NCBI GenBank assembly: GCA_021732995.1
Contig: JAKFWA010000002.1
Location: 37,098 to 101,097, forward strand
DNA length: 64,000 nt
Direction: 5' to 3'
From: Planctomycetaceae bacterium
Lineage (GTDB): Bacteria > Planctomycetota > Planctomycetia > Planctomycetales > Planctomycetaceae
This document shows positions 9,216-19,989 of this stretch, one piece after another; within the stretch, counting starts at the first letter, position 1, and every line of letters starts with the position of its first letter. Position numbers and translations under genes: made by a program. The notes under the pieces are model-generated. The model was not told the origin of the DNA, searched no databases, and was given only the letters and a program-made list of their open reading frames with translations.

Positions 9216-12200
9216 ATGGCTACTCAACCACAATCCAATGGCCAGAACGCCGAACAAGAACTCGCCCGCTCGCTGAGCGAGTTGCCACCGAACGTGCTGG
9301 CGGGGCTCAAGGCGCTGCCGCCCGAGTTCCTTCAGACTCTGGGTCGGTTGTCGCCCGAGGCTCTGGACTCGTTGACACGCATTCCGATGGAACTGCTGAC
9401 GCGGCTGAGCAAGTTGTCGCAGAGTTCGCTGGAGTGGCTGGGCAGCGCGGGCGCCAAGCTGGCAACGTTGCCGCCTGAATCGCTGGCGAAGTTCGCTCAA
9501 CTGGCCAGCGACAAGCCGGATGCCATCAACCAGTTGAAGCGTCTGGACGCGGGCACGGTGCACGCCTTGATGGCCGTGCCGGGCAACGTCATGTCCAGCC
9601 TGGCCGACTTGCCCACGGATCTTCTGAAGCAACTACCCGAAGCTTTGAGCGGCAACAGCGAGACTCTCTCTGAAATCCCCGCAAACATTTCGGGCAGGGA
9701 CGATTCAGACGATGGCTCGAAGGTTCAGGCCACTCTGGACGCGCTGCCTCCAGAATCCGTCAAGACACTCGCCGAACTGCCTCCTGAGGCAGTTCAGACA
9801 CTCGCTCAACTCGACCCGACCGTGCTGTCGACACTGGCGTCGATTCCTGAAGACGTCATGGAGACCATTTCGGAACTGCCACCGGGTGCGCTGACAACAG
9901 TCTTCGATCTGCCCTTCGGCGAGATGAAAGAAATCGCCGCGTGCGACAAGCAGGTCATCAAGGAGATTGCGCGTCAGGCGGAACCAAGCCAGCCCAAGCC
10001 GGCACCGGTCGTACCCGCAAAAGTCTTCACCAACATCAACAAGGTCGACAAGAGCAGCAGCGGCAAGCGGCTGAAGGACATCATTTACGAAGCTCGTTCG
10101 ATGCGCGAATTGAACGCTGCTCAGGACAGCTTCCGTGAAGAATTCGAACAGGATGCATCCGTTGATGACGGCGACAACCGCGCGACGGCTGCGGAGATCC
10201 CGCCGATCGCTGCGAAAGCCAGCAAGTCGAAAGATGCAGATCCAGAAGAAGATATTCGCGACACGGTGGTGCAGGAATCAGGCAACGACAACGTCAACGA
10301 AGACGGCAGCGACAAGACCATGCAGTCTGACGATTGGTCGGAAGGCTTGAGCGCGTTCGATGCCGAAAGCCCGCGCCGCGGTCGGCAGCGCTCGGAAACC
10401 GAGTCCGCGGACTTCAGTCACGGCATCGATCCGGAGGGTGTCAGCGACGACGATGACAGCTACGGCGGTACCGTGCAGTCAGACGAGATCCTGCCGAACG
10501 GTCAACTGAAGCGCGGTAAGAAAGATCGCGATGAAGACGAGGACAGCTACGGAGCCACCGTCCAATCCGACAGCTTTGAAGGCGTCGCGAAAGAGGACGA
10601 AGAGGATAGCTACGGGGCGACGATTCAATCAGACGGCAGCAGTATGGAGGCGGACGGTTTGAGTGCGTTCGATCGTTCTTCGGACAAGCCTCTTTCCGAC
10701 GAAGACAGCTTCGGCGCGACCATTCAGAGCGACTCCTTCAGCGGCAAGCCCGATGAGGACGACAGCTACGGCGCTACCATTCAATCGGACTCCTTCGACG
10801 GCAGTCCCGATGGAGGCGCCAGCGCGACTCACGACGATGACAGCTACGGCGCAACCGTGCAGTCGGATTCGTTTGATGGAGCACCCAGCAGCGGGACCGA
10901 GGATGACAGCTTCGGTCAGACGATGGTCTCCGAAGAGTTTTCGTCACCCGGCGCGGACGACAGCTATTCGCAGACCGTGCAGTCGCACAGCGGCGACGCT
11001 GACGAAAGCTTCGCGCAGACATTGGCCTCGACCGGTGACCTCGACGACGACGTCAAACGCACGATGGCCAGTTGCTGGGGTGACGACGTCGAGCGCGAAG
11101 GCAACCCCGGCATGACGATGAAGGGCGGCGAACGTCGGACCGCTGCGCCACGAGCGAAATCCAACAAGCAGTCGCTGGTCATCACGACTCGTCAGCTCAG
11201 CACGAAGGCGGTGCCGGACTTCAACAAGGACAAGCGTCTGCCTGAACCGGCCGAGCCCGAATATGAACTCGTCAAGATCCTTGGCGAAGGCGGTATGGGT
11301 ATTGTGTTCGAGGCGCGGCAGCGCGCCATCGACCGCGAAGTCGCCGTGAAAATGCTGAAGGCCAAGACGGCGAAGGATAAGGAGCAGCGCGCCAAGTTCC
11401 TGACCGAAGCCGTTGTGACCGGTGAACTCGATCACCCGAACATCGTGCCGATTTACGATGTGGGTGCGTTTGCGGACAGCGCCCTCTTCTACGCGATGAA
11501 GAAGGTGCAGGGCACCCCGTGGTTGAAGGTCGTCAAAGAGAAGTCGACGACCGAGAACCTCGAGATCCTGATGCGTACCGCTGACGCCGTCGCGTTTGCG
11601 CACGCTCGCGGCGTCATCCACCGCGACCTGAAGCCCGAGAACGTCATGCTCGGGTCGTTCGGTGAAGTGCTTGTGATGGACTGGGGCCTCGCGTATTCAA
11701 CGAAGGACTTCCGCAAGTCGCAGAGCATCACGGAGAACACCAGCATGGGTGGTACTCCAGCCTACATGGCTCCCGAAATGGCGACCGGCCCGATCAATAA
11801 GGTAGGTCCGCACAGCGACGTGTACCTGCTGGCCGCGATGCTGTTTGAGATCGTGACTACCAAGCCTCCGCACGCTGGCAAGAACGCCATGAAGTGCCTG
11901 ATGTCGGCTGCGCGGAATGAGATCCGCGAGCCCGATCCAGAAATCTCGCTAAAGAACGACCCGACAGGCGAACTGCTGGCGATTGCCCGCAAATCGATGT
12001 CGACTGACCCGAAGGATCGACATCGTTCAGTCATCGATTTCCAGGGGGCGATTCGCGAATACCAGTCGCACACCGAAAGCGTCACGCTGTCGGCTCGTGC
12101 TCGCGAGGATCTGAAGACCGCGCGCTCGACTGACAACTATCAGGACTATGCTCGTGCGGTGTTCGGCTTTGAAGAAGCCCACGAAATGTGGACTGCCAAC

Positions 12201-15200
12201 AACACCGCCAAAGAAGGTGTTGTCGAAGCCAAGTTCGCGTACGCGCAGACGGCCAAGCGCAAGGGCGACCTCGATCTGGGTATGTCGCTGCTGGATGTTT
12301 CCATCCCGGCGCACAAGACGCTCTACGACGAGCTGCAATATGAAGTCAACGAACGCGAAGCCCGTAAAGCGGCCGTCGCGCGCTACAAGAAGATGGGTGT
12401 TGTTGCTGCCGTAGTTTTCATGGCTGTCCTCAGCGGTTCAGCCGTCTGGATCAATGCCGAGCGTAATGAGGCCATTGCTCAACGCGAAATTGCCAAAGAG
12501 CAGGAAGGCATTGCCAAGAAGAACGAAGCCGAAGCCAAGGAGAACTTCGCGGAGGCGAAACGTCAGGAAGGTATCGCTGTCGCCAACCTGGAAGAGGCTG
12601 ACAAGCAGCGCAAGATTGCCGTTGCTAACGAGAAGGAAGCTCTCAAGCAGAAGGAAGAGGCCGACAAGCAGCGAATCGAAGCCGACAGTCAACGCATGAT
12701 CGCGGTGAAGAACGAGCAGGAAGCGGTCAAGCAGAAGACCTTGGCGGAGACCAACTTCAAGGAAGCTGAAACTCAGCGTCTGAAGGCTCAGAAGAACTTC
12801 GAAGAAGCTGAGAAGCAGAAAACTCTGGCTCTGGCGAACGAAAAAGAAGCGAAGAAGCAGGAGACCCTCGCGAAGGAGAACGCGGTCATCGCGGAGAAGA
12901 ATGCTGACGAGGCCAAGAAGAACGCGGAAGAAGCGAAGAAGCAGCAGGGCATCGCTGAGAAGAACGCCGAAGAGGCCCGTAAGCAGGAGAAGCTCGCCAA
13001 GAACAACGAAGTTGAGGCCAAGAAGCAGCAGGGCATCGCTGAGAAGAACGAAGCGGAAGCCAAGAAGCAGCAGATGATCGCTCAGACCAACGAGAAGAAG
13101 GCCATCGAGCAAGAAGGCATCGCGAAGAAGAATGCCGATGAAGCCCTCAAGCAAAAGAACCTGGCTGACGCTCAACGCCTGATTGCCGAAGAGAAGCGGA
13201 AGGAAGCCGAGGCGGCGAAGGAAGCGGAAGAGTATCAGAGCTACATCGCCCGCATTGGTCTGGCTGACGCGCGTATTCGCGAGAATGCGTTCGACACCGC
13301 CATGCAGATTCTGAACGAGTGCCCCGAGCGTCTCCGCAACTGGGAGTGGGGTCGCTTGATGCACCTCTGCACGCTCAGCAAGGGCTCATTCGATAACGGT
13401 GCTCCGGTGGATGCGGTCGCTGTGGCTCCGGGCGGCGGACTGTTCGTGACGGGTGGCTGGAACGGCGAAGCGGTCGTCTGGGACAGCGTTTCAGGCAAGG
13501 CCGTCAAGCGTTTGAAGCATGAAGGTCTCTATGTGCACGCGGTAGCGTACTCACCGGACGGCAAGTGGATTGCAACCGGCAGCAATGATCCTGTGAACGG
13601 CTACGTCCAGTTGTGGAATGCTGAAACCGGCGATCGTGTGGCTCGTGCGTTTGGAAACAAAGACACGGCTCATTCAGACGCAGTGTTGAGCGTGCAGTTC
13701 TCCAAGGATGGTTCCAAGCTGCTGACCGGTTCGTATGACAACTCGGCTCGGCTGTGGGACGTCGGCACTGGCAAGCAGCTCAAGTCGTTCGTGGGTCACA
13801 CCTGGTGGGTGTGGGACGCCAAGCTGTCTCCGAAGGAAGACAAGATCGTCACCGCCAGCCAGGACGGCACGGCTATCGTTTGGGAAGTCGCAACAGCCAA
13901 AGCTGGCCCTCCATTTACCGGACATCAGGGACCAGTCTACTCGGTCGCGTTCTCGCATGACGGTTTCCAAGTCGCAACCGGCGGCTATGACAAGCGAGTC
14001 CTGCTGTGGAAGCCGAGCGAAGTTCGTCCGTATGACTATTCCAAGCTGGCCTCGAAAGAAGGTCAGGTCGTGCAGACCCAGCGTTTCAAGTCGCTGGATG
14101 GTCATGGTGGGCCAGTTCGCAGCGTTATGTTCTCAACTGACGATCAACTGCTGCTGACCGGCGGTCAGGACAACACGGTGCGTCTCTGGAGCCCTGAGGC
14201 CGGCCAACTGGTGAAGAGCTTCCGCGGTCATGACGGTGCCGTCCGTTCGGCAACCTTTGCTGAGAACGATCAGGTCGTGCTGTCAGCCGGTCATGACAAC
14301 CGCATCAAGAAGTGGAGTATCGGGCAGTACGAAGAAATCCGAGTGCTGCAGGGTGTCGTGCTGGAAGGTCATGTCGACGCGATTCTGGCTGCTGGCTTCT
14401 CACCGGACGGCAAGCAAGTCGTGACGGCCAGCCGCGATCGCACCGCCCGCACCTGGGACTCAATGACCGGCAATCCATTAAAGGTCTTCAGCGAAGGGCA
14501 TTCGTTCCTCGCGTCCAACGCTGTGTATTTCCCGGGCGGGAAGCGCATGGCAACGGCTGCGGTGGATAACACTGTTCGCATCTGGGACACCGATTCGGGA
14601 ACTCAGATGGCGGTGCTGGAACACACCGGTCGCGCCGCGGCATTGGCGATTTCAACGGATGGCAAGTGGATCATCACCGGTGGTGATGATCGCTCGGCCA
14701 AGATCTTCGATGCTCAGACTGGCGATCTGAAGTTTGTGTTGCCTGACCATCGTAGCGAAGTCACCGCCGTGGCATTGTCTCCAGACGGTCGTCTGGCGTT
14801 GACGGGTGATCTGCGAGGCCGCGTTGCTCTGTGGGACATCAAGACGCAGAAGATCGTGCATGAGCTGGTTGGACATTCGCGAGCCCGCATCACCGGAGCT
14901 GCCTTCGTTGATGGAACTCGCGCTGTCACGTCAGCGGCGGATAACACTGTTGCTCAGTGGAACGTCGAAACCGGCAAGGAGCTCCCGAACCTGATCCTCA
15001 AGCACAGCGACAGCGTGAACTCCATCGCGCTGCGTCCGAAGACCAGGCAACTCATCACTGCGAGCGAAGACAAGAAGGTTCGCGTCTGGGACCTTGAGAC
15101 GGCCAAGGTGCTCGCCACCTGGGATACGCCATCCAGCATTAACTCAGTGGCGATTGATGCCGCTGGCGAATGGGCGCTGGCGACTGAGTCAGATGCTCGT

Positions 15201-16223
15201 AAGGTCTACCTGTGGAAGATCGGCAACGGCGATCAGATTGCGCCGGAACGGGAACTTGAAGTGAAGGGACCGCTGTGGAGCGCGATCTTCGCTCCGACGC
15301 GTAACGGTCAAACGCTGCTGACGCTGGGCGGTTCCGATGCCCGCTTAATCAACGTGGAATCCAAGGAAGTGCGGCTGACCTTCAGTCCGCACGGAGTGGT
15401 GGCTTCGGCCAGCTTCTCGCCGAAGGGTGATCGAATTGTGACGGGCAGTTGGGACTTTTCTGCACGTGTGTGGAACGCCATCACTGGTGCTGATGAGTTG
15501 AAGCTCGGCGGTGAAGAAGGTCATACGGGTTACGTGAACTCCGCGACGTTCTCACCGGATGAAGAGGGCAAGTGGGTTCTGACCGCCAGCGACGATGGCA
15601 CCGCCAAGCTGTGGGATTCACGAACTGGCAAGCTCGTGAAGACTCTGTCCGGTCACACGGATCGAGTTCGCCATGCGGAGTTCTCGCGTGACGGAACGCG
15701 CGTGGTAACCTCGTCGAGCGACAAGACAGCCATCATCTGGGACACCGCAACCGGCAAGCCGATTGGCCAGCCGCTGCAAGGTCATCAGTGGGCCGTGCTG
15801 TTCGCACAGTTCTCGAGCGATGGTTCGAAGCTCATTACCGGCAGCGAAGACAATATGGCTGCGATCTGGGACGTGGCGACGGGCAAACCGTTGCTGCAAC
15901 TCAGCGGTCATACCGCACGGGTGACATCGGTGGCGTTCGCTCCGGATGACAACCGCGCGGTCACGGCCAGTCAGGATGGTTCGGTCAAGCTGTGGGATAC
16001 CAACTTCAAGGCTGAAGACACCAAGCCAGCGGATGAACTGGCGCAGGCTCGTCTGGCCAAGGAAATCCTCACCTTGGACGGCCACACGCGAGAAGTCACG
16101 TCCGTGACTTTCTCACCTGATGGTCGTTATGTGCTGACCGGCAGCCAGGACGGCCGCGCCATCCTGTGGCTGGCCAGCACCTGGGCAGACCCCACAAAGA
16201 AAGTGGTATTTGTTGAGCCGTAA
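9216..16223 (+). CDS. giant membrane Ser/Thr protein kinase with ~21 WD40 repeats
   Basis: 2335 residues. In order: an 11-residue Leu/Pro repeat region (about 10-245); an acidic region with ten copies of a (Y/F)GATVQSD-like motif (about 410-615); a Hanks-type kinase domain (about 683-950) with GEGGMG, VAVKML and HRDLKPEN, and DWG in place of DFG; one transmembrane segment (about 1059-1079); a long EAxKQ-rich coiled coil (about 1081-1336); a linker ending LRNWEWGRL; then about 21 WD40 units to the C-terminus. Twenty-one units would fit three seven-bladed propellers. The kinase is expected in the cytoplasm with the propellers across the membrane (inference from the single TM). ATG at 9216 follows the adhesin stop by 102 bp. 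The kinase motifs are intact apart from the Phe-to-Trp change. Substrate and signal are unknown. Confidence 0.93.
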   Translation: MATQPQSNGQNAEQELARSLSELPPNVLAGLKALPPEFLQTLGRLSPEALDSLTRIPMELLTRLSKLSQSSLEWLGSAGAKLATLPPESLAKFAQLASDKPDAINQLKRLDAGTVHALMAVPGNVMSSLADLPTDLLKQLPEALSGNSETLSEIPANISGRDDSDDGSKVQATLDALPPESVKTLAELPPEAVQTLAQLDPTVLSTLASIPEDVMETISELPPGALTTVFDLPFGEMKEIAACDKQVIKEIARQAEPSQPKPAPVVPAKVFTNINKVDKSSSGKRLKDIIYEARSMRELNAAQDSFREEFEQDASVDDGDNRATAAEIPPIAAKASKSKDADPEEDIRDTVVQESGNDNVNEDGSDKTMQSDDWSEGLSAFDAESPRRGRQRSETESADFSHGIDPEGVSDDDDSYGGTVQSDEILPNGQLKRGKKDRDEDEDSYGATVQSDSFEGVAKEDEEDSYGATIQSDGSSMEADGLSAFDRSSDKPLSDEDSFGATIQSDSFSGKPDEDDSYGATIQSDSFDGSPDGGASATHDDDSYGATVQSDSFDGAPSSGTEDDSFGQTMVSEEFSSPGADDSYSQTVQSHSGDADESFAQTLASTGDLDDDVKRTMASCWGDDVEREGNPGMTMKGGERRTAAPRAKSNKQSLVITTRQLSTKAVPDFNKDKRLPEPAEPEYELVKILGEGGMGIVFEARQRAIDREVAVKMLKAKTAKDKEQRAKFLTEAVVTGELDHPNIVPIYDVGAFADSALFYAMKKVQGTPWLKVVKEKSTTENLEILMRTADAVAFAHARGVIHRDLKPENVMLGSFGEVLVMDWGLAYSTKDFRKSQSITENTSMGGTPAYMAPEMATGPINKVGPHSDVYLLAAMLFEIVTTKPPHAGKNAMKCLMSAARNEIREPDPEISLKNDPTGELLAIARKSMSTDPKDRHRSVIDFQGAIREYQSHTESVTLSARAREDLKTARSTDNYQDYARAVFGFEEAHEMWTANNTAKEGVVEAKFAYAQTAKRKGDLDLGMSLLDVSIPAHKTLYDELQYEVNEREARKAAVARYKKMGVVAAVVFMAVLSGSAVWINAERNEAIAQREIAKEQEGIAKKNEAEAKENFAEAKRQEGIAVANLEEADKQRKIAVANEKEALKQKEEADKQRIEADSQRMIAVKNEQEAVKQKTLAETNFKEAETQRLKAQKNFEEAEKQKTLALANEKEAKKQETLAKENAVIAEKNADEAKKNAEEAKKQQGIAEKNAEEARKQEKLAKNNEVEAKKQQGIAEKNEAEAKKQQMIAQTNEKKAIEQEGIAKKNADEALKQKNLADAQRLIAEEKRKEAEAAKEAEEYQSYIARIGLADARIRENAFDTAMQILNECPERLRNWEWGRLMHLCTLSKGSFDNGAPVDAVAVAPGGGLFVTGGWNGEAVVWDSVSGKAVKRLKHEGLYVHAVAYSPDGKWIATGSNDPVNGYVQLWNAETGDRVARAFGNKDTAHSDAVLSVQFSKDGSKLLTGSYDNSARLWDVGTGKQLKSFVGHTWWVWDAKLSPKEDKIVTASQDGTAIVWEVATAKAGPPFTGHQGPVYSVAFSHDGFQVATGGYDKRVLLWKPSEVRPYDYSKLASKEGQVVQTQRFKSLDGHGGPVRSVMFSTDDQLLLTGGQDNTVRLWSPEAGQLVKSFRGHDGAVRSATFAENDQVVLSAGHDNRIKKWSIGQYEEIRVLQGVVLEGHVDAILAAGFSPDGKQVVTASRDRTARTWDSMTGNPLKVFSEGHSFLASNAVYFPGGKRMATAAVDNTVRIWDTDSGTQMAVLEHTGRAAALAISTDGKWIITGGDDRSAKIFDAQTGDLKFVLPDHRSEVTAVALSPDGRLALTGDLRGRVALWDIKTQKIVHELVGHSRARITGAAFVDGTRAVTSAADNTVAQWNVETGKELPNLILKHSDSVNSIALRPKTRQLITASEDKKVRVWDLETAKVLATWDTPSSINSVAIDAAGEWALATESDARKVYLWKIGNGDQIAPERELEVKGPLWSAIFAPTRNGQTLLTLGGSDARLINVESKEVRLTFSPHGVVASASFSPKGDRIVTGSWDFSARVWNAITGADELKLGGEEGHTGYVNSATFSPDEEGKWVLTASDDGTAKLWDSRTGKLVKTLSGHTDRVRHAEFSRDGTRVVTSSSDKTAIIWDTATGKPIGQPLQGHQWAVLFAQFSSDGSKLITGSEDNMAAIWDVATGKPLLQLSGHTARVTSVAFAPDDNRAVTASQDGSVKLWDTNFKAEDTKPADELAQARLAKEILTLDGHTREVTSVTFSPDGRYVLTGSQDGRAILWLASTWADPTKKVVFVEP
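9250..9950 (+). repeat. 11-residue leucine/proline repeats in the kinase N-terminus
   Basis: The translation runs in units of 11 such as SELPPNVLAGL, KALPPEFLQTL, GRLSPEALDSL and TRIPMELLTRL, with the pattern x-x-(L/I)-(P/S)-P-E-x-L-x-x-L. A second block near 9750-9930 repeats it (for example SELPPEAVQTL-like units). I do not recognise a named family. A helical solenoid is a reasonable guess. Confidence 0.7.
10450..11085 (+). repeat. acidic DDSYGATVQSD motif repeats in the kinase
   Basis: Ten imperfect copies lie ahead of the kinase domain: YGGTVQSDEI, YGATVQSDSF, YGATIQSDGS, FGATIQSDSF, YGATIQSDSF, YGATVQSDSF, FGQTMVSEEF, YSQTVQSHSG, FAQTLASTGD and VKRTMASCWG. A threonine is kept at the same position in every copy, usually after an aromatic residue and before an acidic patch. 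Confidence 0.8.
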
Positions 16224-16261
16224 TTGTTATGAGCAGATTGTTGAGGGATGATGCGCCTTGA

Positions 16262-18462
<2,201 letters not shown>

Positions 18463-18474
18463 CCTCGCCGCAAC

Positions 18475-19923
18475 CTACACATCGTCCGACTTCGCGCCCG
18501 CAGTGGTCTTTCCCATCAGTTGATACAGCTCATTCCGTTCGGGGCGAGCCTTATAGAACGGGTCGAGCGGGAAGCAGCCTGAGATGATCCCGTTACGCGG
18601 TGCTGTGGTGCATTCGCTGAAGGTTCTGCAGACGAGCTTGCGTTTTAAAGCACGGCCTGCGATTACATCCGCAGGTAGATCGGGATAGCTCAGAACCATG
18701 CGACCCAGGCCGATTGAGTCAGCCATGCCCTGACGGACGACGGCCTGCCCCACGTTCGGCAACCATTCCTGCAGGTACGAGTATGCTGACCCCACAATGA
18801 TCATGTCTGGATGCTGCCGCTTCATCTCGGCTGTGGTCTCGATCTGGCGGGCAACTCCCACCAGCGGATCTTCGGGCGGGAGATAGCCGTCAGACGGCGG
18901 AAACGCCGCCGGACGCTGCATATGAGGGTTGTAGTACGGACTGCCTGCGGAAGAGCAAATCAGTTCGATGCCCAGACTCTTGAGCAGCTCAAAGAACTGA
19001 TGTGACTCCGTCAGGTCATAACCGACGCCAGTACCATCGCCCGAGAACGCGTGGCGGTACGGTGCTGGGGCAGCGGGTTCTCCGACGCGATCAGCACCGG
19101 GCTTGAAGGGCACGAAGTCAAAGATGCTGACTCGCACGCCGATGGCCAGATTGCGAGTGTTGGCTCGAATGCCCGCCACGATGTCGCGCAGGAACTTTGT
19201 GCGGTTCTCGAAAGAGCCACCATAAGCGCCAGGCCGATCAAACGATGACAGGAACTCGTGTCCCAGATAACCGTGGCAGTGTTTGATATCGACGAACGTG
19301 TAGCCAGCCTCTTCGGCTTGTCGCGCGGCACGAATGAAGTCTTCGACCAGGCGCGCGAGTTCATCATCGGTAAACAGCTTGCTGTCGTCAGTGATGCCCA
19401 CGCGAGCATCCAGCACCGGATGTCGGTAGAGCACGCGCGGTTCAGCCACCTTCTTTTCGTTCGGGCGAGCGAAACGTCCTGAATGAGTGAGCTGCAAACC
19501 GACGAGCAGGTTGTCGGTCCTGCCGAAGTGTTCCGCATGAGCCTGCATCAGTAACTCGCGCAGGCCGGCGATGTCCTTCAAGTTCGCGTCGTTCATCACG
19601 AGTTGATTGGGATTCGCTCGCCCATCGTGACGCACCGCCACAGCTTCGCCGCCCCAGATCAGTTTGGCGCCACTCAAGCCGAAGTTCTGCCAGCGGCGCT
19701 GAGTCAGCTCGGTCGGCTTGCCATCACGGGTTCCGTCCCAGCCTTCCATCGGCAGGATGCAGAACCGATTGCCGATCGCCCCCTGCTTCCAGTCGATGCT
19801 CTGGGCCAGCGGACCGTTGGGATCCACCTCCTCGTCAAATGGCAGATTGAGCCCCAGTTCCTTCAACCGCGAAGTGAACGCAGCGGCGGTCTTAAGCGAT
19901 GAGATACTGGGAAACTGAGGCAT
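18475..19923 (-). CDS. NADH:flavin oxidoreductase, Old Yellow Enzyme family
   Basis: 482 residues, predicted FMN-dependent TIM-barrel reductase of the OYE/2,4-dienoyl-CoA-reductase group. Visible family features are an N-terminal [11 protein letters not shown] segment where FMN-phosphate-region residues begin, LQLTHSGR, the [17 protein letters not shown] motif and SFENRTKFL. The C-terminus holds [19 protein letters not shown], which resembles the end of the Fe-S cysteine cluster of FadH-type enzymes but with fewer cysteines (C-x5-C-x11-C), so a 4Fe-4S cluster may be absent. No C-terminal NAD-binding module follows. ATG at 19923. The sigma-54 regulator gene ends 66 bp upstream on the same strand, so the two may be co-transcribed or functionally linked. 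The natural substrate cannot be inferred. Confidence 0.88.
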   Translation of the reverse strand: MPQFPSISSLKTAAAFTSRLKELGLNLPFDEEVDPNGPLAQSIDWKQGAIGNRFCILPMEGWDGTRDGKPTELTQRRWQNFGLSGAKLIWGGEAVAVRHDGRANPNQLVMNDANLKDIAGLRELLMQAHAEHFGRTDNLLVGLQLTHSGRFARPNEKKVAEPRVLYRHPVLDARVGITDDSKLFTDDELARLVEDFIRAARQAEEAGYTFVDIKHCHGYLGHEFLSSFDRPGAYGGSFENRTKFLRDIVAGIRANTRNLAIGVRVSIFDFVPFKPGADRVGEPAAPAPYRHAFSGDGTGVGYDLTESHQFFELLKSLGIELICSSAGSPYYNPHMQRPAAFPPSDGYLPPEDPLVGVARQIETTAEMKRQHPDMIIVGSAYSYLQEWLPNVGQAVVRQGMADSIGLGRMVLSYPDLPADVIAGRALKRKLVCRTFSECTTAPRNGIISGCFPLDPFYKARPERNELYQLMGKTTAGAKSDDV

Positions 19924-19989
19924 TCAAATCGTCCGCAAACAAGTAGGAATTGGTGAGGAAGTCGGGTCTGCAGAACACACCAGCAGGCA

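Noticed and set aside
12438-13364. 308-codon minus-strand open frame with many Leu-Leu motifs
   Set aside because: It mirrors the EAxKQ coiled-coil segment of the kinase; the Leu-rich translation is a by-product of the Lys/Glu codons on the other strand.
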